Shown piece after piece: positions 55,318-63,543 of a stretch of DNA of 64,000 nt. Source of the stretch: Paenibacillus sp. (GTDB lineage Bacteria; Bacillota; Bacilli; Paenibacillales; Paenibacillaceae); assembly GCA_031254035.1 (NCBI GenBank), contig JAIRVF010000135.1, positions 23,140-87,139 of the forward strand. Reading direction: 5' to 3'. How positions within the stretch are numbered: position 1 is the first letter of the stretch; each line of letters starts with the position of its first letter. The notes beneath the pieces were generated by a model. The model saw nothing but the letters and a program-made list of their open reading frames with translations. It was not told the origin of the DNA and did not search any database. The translations under genes were made by a program, and so were the position numbers.

Positions 55318-56235
55318 ATGCCTGAAGGAGTTATCGTGAAGGCGTTAAGCGGATATTATTATGTTAAACCACTCGAAAACGGAATGGCGGCTTTGGGAGG
55401 CGGGGATGCCATCCAGTGCAGGGCGCGTGGCATTTTCAAGAAAAAAGGCGTGTCTCCGCTGGTAGGAGATCATATTCGGTATTCCCATACGGAAAACGGG
55501 GAAGGCGTGGTGGATGAAATCCTGCCGCGCCGCTCTGAACTGATCCGGCCTCCGGTTGCCAACGTGGATTTGGCTGTTCTGGTATTTTCAATCCGTGAAC
55601 CAGATCTGAATCTGCAACTGCTTGACAAGTTTTTGGTTCATATAGAGCATTCCGGACTGGATACGGTTATCTGCCTGACGAAGCAGGATCTACTGCCTGA
55701 CGGGACAGAGGGCGAAGATCCGGTCACTCTGGTCAAGTCGCTCTACGAAAATATCGGATATCAAGTCATTGTATCGAGCTCGCGCTTAGGGTTGGGAACG
55801 GAATTGCTTAAGGAACGGTTGAAAGGAGAAATTAGCGTTTTTTCCGGACAATCCGGGGTTGGCAAATCATCGCTTCTCAATAGTCTTGTGCCCGGACTGG
55901 ATCTCGAAACCAGCGCGATCAGCATGAAGCTAGGGCGGGGGAAACATACAACGCGTCATGTAGAGCTGATCGAACTTACAACGGGGGGATTTGTGGCGGA
56001 TACGCCCGGATTCAGCCAACTGGATTTTCTAGAGCTTGGGATTGAAGAGCTTTCCAGCTGTTTCAAGGAGTTTTCCTCCTATGCTGAGGAATGCAAATTC
56101 CGGGGATGCAGCCATACGCATGAGCCTGGTTGCAAGGTCAGGGAAGCTATCGAAGAAGGGAAAATCGCAGCGAGCCGCTACGAACATTATGTGCAGTTTT
56201 TAACGGAAATGAAAGATAAAAAGCGGAGGTATTAA
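55318..56235 (+). CDS. rsgA: Ribosome small-subunit GTPase RsgA (YloQ/CpgA)
   Basis: Circularly permuted GTPase that assists late 30S maturation. 305 aa. OB-fold N-terminal domain about 1-70, GTPase motifs in permuted order: TKQDLL (G4, about 120), then GQSGVGKSSLLN (G1, about 178-189), DTPGFSQL (G3, about 225-232); a C-terminal zinc cluster CKFRGC-x-H-x5-C (about 260-275) is visible. GTGAGG precedes ATG. It lies 139 bp after prkC and 5 bp before rpe, the B. subtilis order. Confidence 0.95.
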   Translation: MPEGVIVKALSGYYYVKPLENGMAALGGGDAIQCRARGIFKKKGVSPLVGDHIRYSHTENGEGVVDEILPRRSELIRPPVANVDLAVLVFSIREPDLNLQLLDKFLVHIEHSGLDTVICLTKQDLLPDGTEGEDPVTLVKSLYENIGYQVIVSSSRLGLGTELLKERLKGEISVFSGQSGVGKSSLLNSLVPGLDLETSAISMKLGRGKHTTRHVELIELTTGGFVADTPGFSQLDFLELGIEELSSCFKEFSSYAEECKFRGCSHTHEPGCKVREAIEEGKIAASRYEHYVQFLTEMKDKKRRY

Positions 56236-56240
56236 CGAAC

Positions 56241-56903
56241 ATGATTAAAATAGCGCCATCGATATTGTCGGCAGATTTTGCGCAATTAGGTAAGGAGGTT
56301 TCAGTTGTGGAAGCCGCGGGAGCGGACTGGATCCACGTGGATGTGATGGATGGACATTTTGTCCCCAACATTACGCTTGGTCCGCCAATCGTTAGCGCCA
56401 TTAAACCTCATACGAGCCTGCCCCTGGACGTTCATCTGATGATTGAACAACCAGAAAGATATATCGCTGATTTTGCCAAAGCTGGCGCCAATGTAATTAC
56501 TGTTCATGCTGAAGCCTGCGTCCACTTGCACCGGGTTATTCATATGATTAAGGAGCATGGAATCCAGGCGGGGGTGGCGATCAACCCAGCGACGCCCGCT
56601 GCTGTTCTGCAGGAAGTCCTAAGTGATTTGGATCTGATCCTGATTATGACCGTTAACCCGGGATTTGGAGGACAGGCATTCATTCCGCGTACAGTCAACA
56701 AAATACGCCAGGTGCGCCAATGGCTAAATGAAGCCTCGCTTTTTGATGTTCATATCGAAGTGGATGGCGGCATCACAAGCGAAACGGCTCCCCTGGTCGC
56801 AGAGGCTGGGGCGGATGTGCTTGTTGCGGGCAGTGCCGTTTATGGGCAACAGGATCGCAAGGCAGCGATCCAGGCGATCCGCAGCAGCGTTCGAAACGGA
56901 TAA
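56241..56903 (+). CDS. rpe: Ribulose-phosphate 3-epimerase
   Basis: Interconverts ribulose 5-phosphate and xylulose 5-phosphate in the pentose phosphate path. 220-aa TIM barrel with IAPSILSADFAQLG, VDVMDGHFVPNITLG, HLMIEQPERYIADF, VNPGFGGQAFIP and VDGGITSETAP, containing the metal-binding Asp/His residues. The start codon lies 5 bases after the rsgA stop; GCGGAGG overlaps rsgA and serves as ribosome site. It links to the gnd fragment at the left edge biochemically. Terminator follows. Confidence 0.96.
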   Translation: MIKIAPSILSADFAQLGKEVSVVEAAGADWIHVDVMDGHFVPNITLGPPIVSAIKPHTSLPLDVHLMIEQPERYIADFAKAGANVITVHAEACVHLHRVIHMIKEHGIQAGVAINPATPAAVLQEVLSDLDLILIMTVNPGFGGQAFIPRTVNKIRQVRQWLNEASLFDVHIEVDGGITSETAPLVAEAGADVLVAGSAVYGQQDRKAAIQAIRSSVRNG

Positions 56904-56961
56904 ATATGGGCGGTTTCACTTGTCTTCCTGAGTCATAGGTCTCGCCCATCGTGCATACATT

Positions 56962-56998
56962 GGTTACATGAGCAAGGTTCTCATGTAACCTTTTTTTT
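56962..56998 (+). terminator. Rho-independent terminator of the prkC-rpe unit
   Basis: GGTTACATGAG / CTCATGTAACC perfect 11-bp stem, 7-base loop, TTTTTTTT. Confidence 0.92.
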
Positions 56999-57070
56999 GT
57001 CCGTTTTCTGCAGTAGACACACTCAGGCATACCATATGTGATGACATGAGAATGATGGGGAGGGTGGAAT

Positions 57071-57151
57071 ATGAAATTTTACACGTTTAAGCTGCCAAAG
57101 TTTTTGGGAGGATTCGTAAAAGCTATTTTAAACACATTTCATAAAAGCTGA
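57071..57151 (+). CDS. spoVM: Stage V sporulation protein M (26-aa amphipathic coat anchor)
   Basis: Tiny membrane-binding peptide that recognises the convex forespore membrane and anchors SpoIVA at the coat base. The 26 residues read MKFYTFKLPKFLGG then FVKAILNTFHKS, which from memory matches B. subtilis SpoVM (Ile at positions 6 and 15) at about two thirds of positions, including the KLPKFLGG core. GGAGG lies 7 bases before ATG 57071. The position between rpe and rpmB equals the B. subtilis locus. CATACCAT at 57028-57035 is a possible sigma-E -10. Terminator follows at 57.24 kb. Confidence 0.93.
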   Translation: MKFYTFKLPKFLGGFVKAILNTFHKS

Positions 57152-57235
57152 AGACTCCTTATGGTATGCCGCTTATGCTAAATAGCCTTTGACGCAGGCG
57201 GCATGAATCATACCGAATTGGGCCAAAGGCATTAA

Positions 57236-57269
57236 AAAAAAGCACCTGCTGTTAAACAAGGTGCTTTTT
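57236..57269 (+). terminator. Terminator of spoVM
   Basis: AGCACCT / AGGTGCT stem (57241-57265) with flanking A and T runs. Confidence 0.8.
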
Positions 57270-57364
57270 GCTTATATGCTATTCTTAAGGTATAAGAAAG
57301 TGTAAACGTCTAGAGGCTTTGCAGCCCTAGGCGGTCTGTCTCGGTACAACCGGGCTTTCAGCTC

Positions 57365-57399
57365 CGTAAGAAAAAACAACCGCTAAAAGCGGTCTGTCT
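57365..57399 (-). terminator. Second terminator-like unit downstream of rpmB
   Basis: On the minus strand ACCGC-TTTTA-GCGGT hairpin followed by TGTTTTTTCTT. It is a diverged copy of the unit at 57469-57503, 104 bp apart start to start. Confidence 0.65.
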
Positions 57400-57468
57400 T
57401 CTCAGAAAGTACGTCGATAGACGGTTTTCTTAAGGTATCAGAATTACAAGAAACTTGCATTTCGATAT

Positions 57469-57503
57469 CGCAAGAAAAACTCCCGCGTAAAAGCGGTCTT
57501 TCT
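57469..57503 (-). terminator. First terminator-like unit downstream of rpmB
   Basis: On the minus strand CCGC-TTTTAC-GCGG hairpin followed by GAGTTTTTCTTG, 23 bp past the rpmB stop. Together with the second unit it would form a tandem terminator. Confidence 0.65.
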
Positions 57504-57525
57504 ATTTTGTAAATAAAACGACGAA

Positions 57526-57714
57526 TTATACGCGGGTTACTTTACCTGCTTTGAGCGCACGAGTGCTCACATAAACACGCTTTGGTTTGCCGTCAACGAG
57601 AATACGAACTTTTTGAACGTTCACACCCCAAGAACGACGGTTACGGTTGTTAGCGTGGGATACGTGGTTACCGCTTCCTGGCTTCTTGCCAGTCACATAA
57701 CATTTGCGAGACAT
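57526..57714 (-). CDS. rpmB: 50S ribosomal protein L28
   Basis: 62-aa large-subunit protein. [29 protein letters not shown] (in parts: [20 protein letters not shown], then NRRSW) and [15 protein letters not shown] are typical. It has no CxxC zinc pairs, so is the zinc-independent form. AAGGAGGTG lies about 7 bases before ATG 57714. It is transcribed opposite to the ylo genes, as in B. subtilis, with a promoter at 57763-57792. Confidence 0.97.
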   Translation of the reverse strand: MSRKCYVTGKKPGSGNHVSHANNRNRRSWGVNVQKVRILVDGKPKRVYVSTRALKAGKVTRV

Positions 57715-58002
57715 AGATTACACCTCCTTGTTCCAAACACCTGCATAAAACAATACTTATATATAATATCACAGCAAAAAATGCTTCGTCAACCGCCCTT
57801 CAAAAACATTTATTTCTTAAGCTTCTTATAGTACAATAATGAGTAGCCCATTCTGGTTTATGATGGGCCATCATTGCTAATTAATAAAAAAAAGCAAAAT
57901 TATCGATTTGAAAAACGCGAGTTGGCGAAATGTAAAACGTGGATACTACGTATGTATAAGGACGCCATTGGCTATGGGATCAAGCAGGAAGGGGATTTAT
58001 CA
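57715..58002. other. Gap between rpmB and fakA
   Basis: Carries the rpmB promoter and ribosome site at the left; the right half is an open frame extending fakA upstream but without family similarity. The yloU gene normally found here in Bacillus is absent. Confidence 0.5.
57763..57792 (-). promoter_or_regulatory. rpmB promoter
   Basis: Minus strand TTGACG (57792-57787), 18-base spacer, TATTAT (57768-57763); five of six -35 and five of six -10 bases match consensus. Confidence 0.65.
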
Positions 58003-59793
58003 TTGAGTAAGCGTTCTTTGAATGGGACAGATTTTACCGCTATGGTATTGGCCGGAGCGGAACAGTTGCAGCAGCATGCAGAGCATGTCAATTCTTTAAA
58101 TGTATTTCCGGTGCCTGATGGCGACACGGGAACCAATATGAATCTGACGATGAGTGCAGGTGTAGCAGAGTTAAAAAGAAATAATTCCGACTCGATTGGA
58201 CACAGCGCGGGGGTTTTGTCCAAAGGACTGCTAATGGGTGCGCGCGGAAACTCCGGTGTAATTACATCTCAGCTGTTTCGCGGCTTTGGCCGCTACGCTG
58301 CGTCGTACACCGAACTGAATACAATTCAGTTTGCCGCTGCACTGCAAACAGGTGTGGATGCTGCTTATAAAGCAGTCGTAAAGCCGGTGGAAGGAACGAT
58401 TTTAACGGTGGCTAAAGAGGCTGCCAAACATGCAGTTTTCTATGCGCGGCGGACAAATGACATCACGGAATTAATGGAGCAGGTTCTCCTTAAGGCGCAG
58501 GAAACGCTTTCCCAGACTCCGGAAATGCTTCCTGTATTGAAACAGGTTGGCGTGGTAGATTCAGGGGGACAGGGACTGGTCTATATTTATGATGGCTTCC
58601 TCCGTTATCTGCAAGGTAAGTCGGGGCATGCGGAGTACGCAGAGGTAAGACAAGCAGTAATGGTTGAGCATCAGGAGCCTGCATCTGCTGTTTTAAGCTC
58701 GCCGTCGGCTGTATTTGCAGACCGGCCTGAATTGGCACAGTCCAAAATTGAAACAGAAGACATTGAATTTTTGTATGACATGGAATTTTTCATTAACCGG
58801 CAACTTGGCGGTTCTGGGGCTCATTTTGATGAGGATCAGTTCCGGAAAGCACTGTCAGTCAACGGGGATTCCATTATCATTATTGCGGATGATGAACTGA
58901 TCAAAGTGCATGTCCATTCGAAGGAGCCGGGCGAGGTGCTGAACCTGGCGCTGCGTTTCGGAGAAATTACACAAATCCATATTTTGAACATGCGTGAACA
59001 ACACAGAGATCTGCTCACGACGGGACTCGACATTGATCCAATGCCTGATCTGTTTGCCGAAATGCCGATCGATCCGGTTGAGCATTCGCGCGAACAGGCT
59101 CCGGTTACACCGCCTGCAGACGAACTGGCGCCATACGGGTTTATCGCGGTTGCTTCTGGTCAGGGAATTGCTGATATTTTCAAAAGCCTCGGTGTAGATG
59201 TAGTGCTTTCCGGCGGGCAGACAATGAATCCGAGCACAGAGGATTTTGTGAATGCTATCGGTTCGATTTCGGCGCAGCATGTATATATTTTGCCGAATAA
59301 CTCCAACATTGTGCTTGCGGCCCAGCAGGCCGGAGAGCTGCTCGAAGGCGAGCGAAACGTGACGGTAATTCCAAGCAAGAGCATCCCGCAAGGGATTGCG
59401 GCCGCTTTCGCGTTCTCCGAGGAGGAGAACCAGGATACCAATACGGACAATATGATGGATGCCATTGCACGGATCAAATCCGGACAAGTGACTTATTCGG
59501 TCCGTGACACGCAAATCGACAATCTCGAGATCAAGGCTGGTCAATATATCGGTATCGAAAACTCGAAGATCGTAACTTCCGCCGAAGGCCTCTTGGCATC
59601 TTGTAAGGAGCTTCTTTCCAAAATGCTCGTCAGCGGCGATGAAATCGTAACGATTCTTGCCGGTGAAGAAACGCAGACAGAGATGACAGCGGAGCTCGCG
59701 GATTGGCTCAGCGAAAACTATCCGGACGCCGAGGTAGAAGTACATCAGGGTGGACAGCCTGTGTATTATTATATCTTCTCTGTGGAGTCCTAG
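58003..59793 (+). CDS. fakA: Fatty acid kinase catalytic subunit FakA (YloV, DAK2/DegV-linked)
   Basis: Phosphorylates FakB-bound fatty acids for phospholipid synthesis. 596 aa from TTG 58003 (MSKRSLNGTDF), the standard family start, with GAAGGGGA 7 bases upstream. DAK2/DhaL kinase domain (about 10-200): NVFPVPDGDTGTNM with metal-binding Asps, GARGNSGVI. C-terminal DegV-like regions follow, including EDIEFLYDMEFF and VHVHSKEPGEVL. The extension back to 57874 has no similarity. The next gene encodes a DegV protein, its probable fatty-acid carrier. Confidence 0.95.
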   Translation: MSKRSLNGTDFTAMVLAGAEQLQQHAEHVNSLNVFPVPDGDTGTNMNLTMSAGVAELKRNNSDSIGHSAGVLSKGLLMGARGNSGVITSQLFRGFGRYAASYTELNTIQFAAALQTGVDAAYKAVVKPVEGTILTVAKEAAKHAVFYARRTNDITELMEQVLLKAQETLSQTPEMLPVLKQVGVVDSGGQGLVYIYDGFLRYLQGKSGHAEYAEVRQAVMVEHQEPASAVLSSPSAVFADRPELAQSKIETEDIEFLYDMEFFINRQLGGSGAHFDEDQFRKALSVNGDSIIIIADDELIKVHVHSKEPGEVLNLALRFGEITQIHILNMREQHRDLLTTGLDIDPMPDLFAEMPIDPVEHSREQAPVTPPADELAPYGFIAVASGQGIADIFKSLGVDVVLSGGQTMNPSTEDFVNAIGSISAQHVYILPNNSNIVLAAQQAGELLEGERNVTVIPSKSIPQGIAAAFAFSEEENQDTNTDNMMDAIARIKSGQVTYSVRDTQIDNLEIKAGQYIGIENSKIVTSAEGLLASCKELLSKMLVSGDEIVTILAGEETQTEMTAELADWLSENYPDAEVEVHQGGQPVYYYIFSVES

Positions 59794-59837
59794 TTTGTAT
59801 GATGATATAAGAAACAAAACTAAAGGAGGCCGCTCGC

Positions 59838-60695
59838 ATGAATCATGCGATAATTGTGACGGACAGCACCGCTGACATACCTGAAGAGCTTGCCAGCAAG
59901 TATGATATCCATGTCGTTCCGCTCCGCTTGATGTTCGGAGAAGAAACGTTTCAGGACGGAGTGGATATTTCTGCTGAGGTGTTCTACAAACGGCTTGTTC
60001 AGTCGGAACAGCTGCCTACTACGTCGCAAGCTTCCCCTGCCGATAATATGGATGTATATCAGAATCTAATGAATATGCACCCGGGCTGCCCGATTATTTC
60101 CTTTCATATTTCATCGGGGCTTAGCGGGACGTACCAATCGGCACTGCTGGCCAAATCCATGCTTGATGATCCTCCGCTCATCCATGTGGTGGATTCCAGG
60201 TCGGCATCCTACGGCTTTGGTTTGATGGTCGTTCATGCGGCCCGGCTTGCGGCCGAAGGAAAAAGTGCGGAAGAAATTCTGTCTTCGGTGGAGCAGTTGC
60301 GTCAGCAGCGCAAGCTGTATTTCCTCGTCGATACGCTGGAATATTTGCAAAAGGGAGGACGGATCGGCAAAGCGGCAGCTGTCATTGGCAACCTACTGAA
60401 TATTAAACCGATCCTATCCATTGACGAAGAAGGCATCATATATGCAGTTGAGAAGGTTAGGGGACGTAAAAAGGCAATAACCCGCATGATTGAACGGTTT
60501 AAGGAAGATCTGGGCGGGGTTCAGAAGATTAACGTGGCCATTGGCCATACGGCCGATCCAGCTTCGGCCGATCCAGTGCTGGAAGAGTTGTCCCGCCATT
60601 ACAGCCTGGACGAGGTTGTGCTTACCAATGTTGGTCCGGTGGTTGGCACCCATGTCGGTCCCGGGACTTTAGCTGTATTTATCTGGCCTAGTTAA
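59838..60695 (+). CDS. DegV family protein, probable FakB fatty-acid carrier
   Basis: 285-aa EDD-fold protein that binds a fatty acid and presents it to FakA. Features: IVTDSTADIPEEL (acyl carboxylate pocket), TSQASPADN, SSGLSGTYQSA, SRSASYGFG, and LEYLQKGGRIGKA. AAAGGAGG lies 9 bases before ATG 59838. The gene is 44 bp behind fakA and most likely cotranscribed, in the place where B. subtilis has other genes. This order makes the FakA-FakB pairing likely. The bound chain type is unknown. Confidence 0.92.
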   Translation: MNHAIIVTDSTADIPEELASKYDIHVVPLRLMFGEETFQDGVDISAEVFYKRLVQSEQLPTTSQASPADNMDVYQNLMNMHPGCPIISFHISSGLSGTYQSALLAKSMLDDPPLIHVVDSRSASYGFGLMVVHAARLAAEGKSAEEILSSVEQLRQQRKLYFLVDTLEYLQKGGRIGKAAAVIGNLLNIKPILSIDEEGIIYAVEKVRGRKKAITRMIERFKEDLGGVQKINVAIGHTADPASADPVLEELSRHYSLDEVVLTNVGPVVGTHVGPGTLAVFIWPS

Positions 60696-60712
60696 TAAAA
60701 TGAGGGATGGAA

Positions 60713-62764
60713 ATGAGTCTTAGTTTGGATCAAATTTCAATCCGTCAGGTGCGCGGCGTGAGTGCTCTCAAAGAAGGAGAGCTTCACGCCTTTGGCATCT
60801 TTACGGTCAAAGAATTACTGGAGTATTATCCTTTCCGATACGAGGATTACCGCTTGCGTTCGCTTAGCGAGGTGAAGGATGGTGACAAAATTACCATTCA
60901 GGCGAAAATCATGGGCGTTCCGGTGCTGCAGCGTTATGGAGGGAAATCGCGGCTGAGCTGCAAATTGATGGCGGAACAGTGGATGTTTACTGCAACTTGG
61001 TTCAACCGCCATTTTTTGCGTGACCAGCTCACAAACGGCAGGGAAATCGTATTGGTAGGTAAGTGGGATCAGCGGAGAATGCAGTTGACTGTGTCCGAGT
61101 CGGAGTTTCCGGATCAAGGGGGCTGGCGAAGTGGAACGCTGCAGCCCGTCTATTCGGTCGGCGGGAAAATCACGCAAACCTGGATGCGTAAAACGTTGGG
61201 ACAGGCACTGACTCAATATGGGGAAATGATTCCCGAGATTCTCCCACAGAGCATCATGCAAAAATATCATTTCATGCCGCGCAAGCAAGCCATCGTCACG
61301 ATTCATCAGCCGCAAGATTCACGGGAAGGCCAGCAGGGACGGGAACGGATGGTTTATGAGGAACTGTTTCTGTTCCAATTAAAAATGCAGGCTTACCGGG
61401 CGCTTAACCGTCGCCGAATGGACGGGATCGTCCATACGGTCGATAACAAGACTATGCGGGAATTTGTGCGGAGTCTGCCATTTGAGCTGACCGATGCGCA
61501 AAAGAGAGTAGAACTGGAGATTTTGCAGGACATGCGCTCGCCAAGCTGCATGAACCGGCTGCTGCAGGGAGATGTGGGTTCAGGTAAAACGGTGATTGCG
61601 GCGATTGCCTTATACGGAGCGGTACGTTCGGGTTTTCAGGGGGCGTTAATGGTTCCAACCGAAATTTTGGCTGAACAGCATATGCGTTCCCTACAGAAGT
61701 TGTTTGAATCATTTGGCATCTCGGTAGCGCTTCTGACAGGCAGCGTCACCGGACGGAAGCGGAAGGATTTGCTCGCTTCCCTGCAGATGGGCATGACGGA
61801 CATTGTGGTCGGAACACATGCTTTAATTCAGGAGGATGTATTTTTCCGGCAATTAGGTCTTGTTGTGACGGATGAGCAGCATCGGTTTGGCGTCAACCAG
61901 CGCAGTGTTTTGCGGAGAAAAGGCTATAATCCGGATGTGCTAACGATGACGGCTACGCCGATTCCGCGAACGTTGGCAATTACGGCTTTCGGCGATATGG
62001 ATGTTTCAACCTTATCCGAGCGTCCAAAAGGGCGAATTCCCATTACAACCTATTGGGTTAAGCATGAGATGATGGACCGCGTGCTTGGGTTTATTTCAAG
62101 GGAAATTGACCAGGGCCGGCAAGCGTACCTCATTTGTCCTTTGATCGAGGAGTCCGAAAAGCTGGATGTGCAAAATGCGATCGACCTACATATCCAGATG
62201 CAGCAGGCTTTCCCGAAATACCGAGTTGGTTTGCTTCACGGGCGGATGACCCCGGCCGAGAAAGAAGAAGTGATGCACTCTTTCAATGAAAATGAAGTCC
62301 AGTTGCTGGTATCTACAACGGTTGTGGAAGTGGGCGTGGATGTGCCAAACGCAACGCTGATGGTCATCATGGATGCTGATCGTTTCGGCTTGTCCCAGCT
62401 GCATCAGCTGCGCGGCCGCGTGGGGCGGGGGCAGCATGCTTCTTACTGTGTGCTCATTGCCGATCCCAAGTCTGAAGTTGGACAGGAGCGCATGAGCGTT
62501 ATGACGGAAACGGATGACGGTTTTGAAGTCTCACGCCGGGACCTGGAACTGAGGGGACCGGGAGACTTTTTCGGGACAAAACAAAGCGGACTGCCCGAGT
62601 TCCGACTGGCGGATATGGTTAGCGATTTTACCGTGCTCGAACAGGCCCGGGATGATGCATCACAGCTTGTAGGAGACAGCGAATTCTGGACTTCACCTGC
62701 TTTTGCCGCGCTGAGGGACTATCTTCAACAGGAACAGATTTTTCAGGGAGAGTTGGTAGATTAG
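60713..62764 (+). CDS. recG: ATP-dependent DNA helicase RecG
   Basis: Branch-migration helicase for stalled forks and recombination intermediates. 683 aa: N-terminal wedge (OB) domain (about 50-160), SF2 motor with GDVGSGKTVIAA (about 282-293), DEQHRFG, TATPIPRTLA and a C-terminal domain LRGRVGRGQHASYC, with the TRG-like segment GPGDFFGTKQSGLPEF near the end. I used ATG 60713 (MSLSLDQ) with GAGGG 6 bases upstream; ATG 60707 is alternative. 17 bp after the DegV gene; same unit. Confidence 0.97.
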   Translation: MSLSLDQISIRQVRGVSALKEGELHAFGIFTVKELLEYYPFRYEDYRLRSLSEVKDGDKITIQAKIMGVPVLQRYGGKSRLSCKLMAEQWMFTATWFNRHFLRDQLTNGREIVLVGKWDQRRMQLTVSESEFPDQGGWRSGTLQPVYSVGGKITQTWMRKTLGQALTQYGEMIPEILPQSIMQKYHFMPRKQAIVTIHQPQDSREGQQGRERMVYEELFLFQLKMQAYRALNRRRMDGIVHTVDNKTMREFVRSLPFELTDAQKRVELEILQDMRSPSCMNRLLQGDVGSGKTVIAAIALYGAVRSGFQGALMVPTEILAEQHMRSLQKLFESFGISVALLTGSVTGRKRKDLLASLQMGMTDIVVGTHALIQEDVFFRQLGLVVTDEQHRFGVNQRSVLRRKGYNPDVLTMTATPIPRTLAITAFGDMDVSTLSERPKGRIPITTYWVKHEMMDRVLGFISREIDQGRQAYLICPLIEESEKLDVQNAIDLHIQMQQAFPKYRVGLLHGRMTPAEKEEVMHSFNENEVQLLVSTTVVEVGVDVPNATLMVIMDADRFGLSQLHQLRGRVGRGQHASYCVLIADPKSEVGQERMSVMTETDDGFEVSRRDLELRGPGDFFGTKQSGLPEFRLADMVSDFTVLEQARDDASQLVGDSEFWTSPAFAALRDYLQQEQIFQGELVD

Positions 62765-62831
62765 GCACATGGGACAAGGCACCTCGTCATATACTTAGTT
62801 GAACTGGAATTTGACGGGAGGTGCCAATGTT

Positions 62832-63119
62832 TTGGGCTATCAGCAGTATGGAATTAGTCCTACGTTAGTGGCAAGAGTCAAGCAAAAAATGAAAAATAAG
62901 GCCACCAAAGAGCGGATCTCGGGAATGTTAGAAGGTGTCAGCAAATTCGATCTTCAAGACACTGCAAAGGTGCAGCGTCTTGTCAAATCTTCGGCGTCAG
63001 TACTTAAGGAGAATTTATCGCAGGCTGAGGAGCAGCAAATCGTGAGGTTTGTGGTGGCTCAAAAGATTGATCCGAATAATACCTTCCATTTGATCAAGCT
63101 TTGGGGCATGTTCCGTTAA
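62832..63119 (+). CDS. Stage VI sporulation protein F-like
   Basis: 95-aa helical, basic protein resembling the SpoVIF family (a late spore coat assembly factor). Segments YQQYGISPTLVARVKQKMKN and KVQRLVKSSASVLKENL and IDPNNTFHLIKLWGMFR (closing). I recall this as the Paenibacillus-type version; the assignment is by pattern, not search. TTG 62832 is chosen since GGGAGGTG lies 8 bases upstream; an earlier TTG at 62799 lacks such a site. It lies 67 bp after recG. A strong terminator follows. Confidence 0.68.
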   Translation: MGYQQYGISPTLVARVKQKMKNKATKERISGMLEGVSKFDLQDTAKVQRLVKSSASVLKENLSQAEEQQIVRFVVAQKIDPNNTFHLIKLWGMFR

Positions 63120-63131
63120 TGAGAATGAAAA

Positions 63132-63189
63132 GTGAAAAGACCTATGTGGAGAGTACCGTTTTCTGGTGTTTTCCACATAGGTCTTTTTG
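63132..63189 (+). terminator. Terminator of the SpoVIF-like gene
   Basis: AAGACCTATGTGGA / TCCACATAGGTCTT perfect 14-bp stem with a long loop and TTTTTG. Confidence 0.85.
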
Positions 63190-63207
63190 TACGTTGTTTA
63201 TGTATAG

Positions 63208-63431
63208 ATTTTGTCCGCTGAGATCAGAGTCAAAAAGGCGATAGGGTTAAAATAACACATTGTCAATAAAGAAGGCGCGCACGGTATCGAAATCCCAAAC
63301 CTCAAGTCAATCTGCAAAAGGATGGATCCACTGAATTTACAGCGGATAAAGTGGGAGAACATAAATTTCATTGCTCCGTGGTGTGCGGTGCTGGGCATGA
63401 CAATATGGTAGGCAAAATCATTGTGGAGTAA
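63208..63431 (+). pseudogene. Decayed cupredoxin (CuA / cytochrome c oxidase subunit II-like)
   Basis: Reading from 63208: ILSAEIRVKKAIGLK, an in-frame TAA at 63253-63255, HIVNKEGAHGIEIPNLK, then a one-base deletion near 63306 and, in the next frame, VNLQKDGSTEFTADKVGEH and KFHCSVVCGAGHDNMVGKIIVE-type end (in parts: HCSVVCGAGH, NMVGKIIVE) to TAA 63429-63431. The C-x3-C-x3-H pattern and HGIEIP are typical of CuA-binding cupredoxins. At least one nonsense and one frameshift lesion, no start codon and no N-terminus. Only the C-terminal part is left. Confidence 0.8.
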
Positions 63432-63463
63432 GCTAATGAAATACCGCGGCATGAATATGATTA

Positions 63464-63508
63464 ATAAAAAGACCGTCTGAAGTCTTATTAAAGGCAGCAG
63501 GCGGTCTT
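63464..63508. terminator. Bidirectional terminator before the SRAP gene
   Basis: AAAGACCGtCTG / CAGcagGCGGTCTTT type stem with T runs on both strands, between the pseudogene and the convergent SRAP gene. Confidence 0.7.
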
Positions 63509-63543
63509 TTGCTTCCGGGCAGTCCGGATTCAAAGCAACGGAT

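Larger units (their letters stand above)
57152..57525. other. 374-bp gap between spoVM and rpmB
   Basis: It contains the spoVM terminator, then an array of short repeats: TTCTTAAGGTATAAGAA at 57282-57298 and its near copy at 57427-57443, and two 35-bp copies of a terminator-like unit at 57365-57399 and 57469-57503 (26 of 35 positions agree). No open frame or tRNA is visible. Confidence 0.6.
63120..63543. other. Gap with terminators and a decayed gene
   Basis: Holds the terminator of the SpoVIF-like gene, a decayed cupredoxin reading frame (63208-63431), and a bidirectional terminator at 63464-63508 before the convergent SRAP gene. Confidence 0.7.

Noticed and set aside
57874-58002. N-terminal extension of fakA (and possible yloU remnant)
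   Set aside because: The extra 43 residues have no similarity; the conserved start MSKRSLNG with its ribosome site is at 58003.
58855-59817. 320-aa minus-strand open frame opposite fakA
   Set aside because: Antisense shadow of fakA, with no similarity or ribosome site.
63191-63440. Intact small cupredoxin gene
   Set aside because: An in-frame TAA, a one-base loss and no start codon; treated as a pseudogene.
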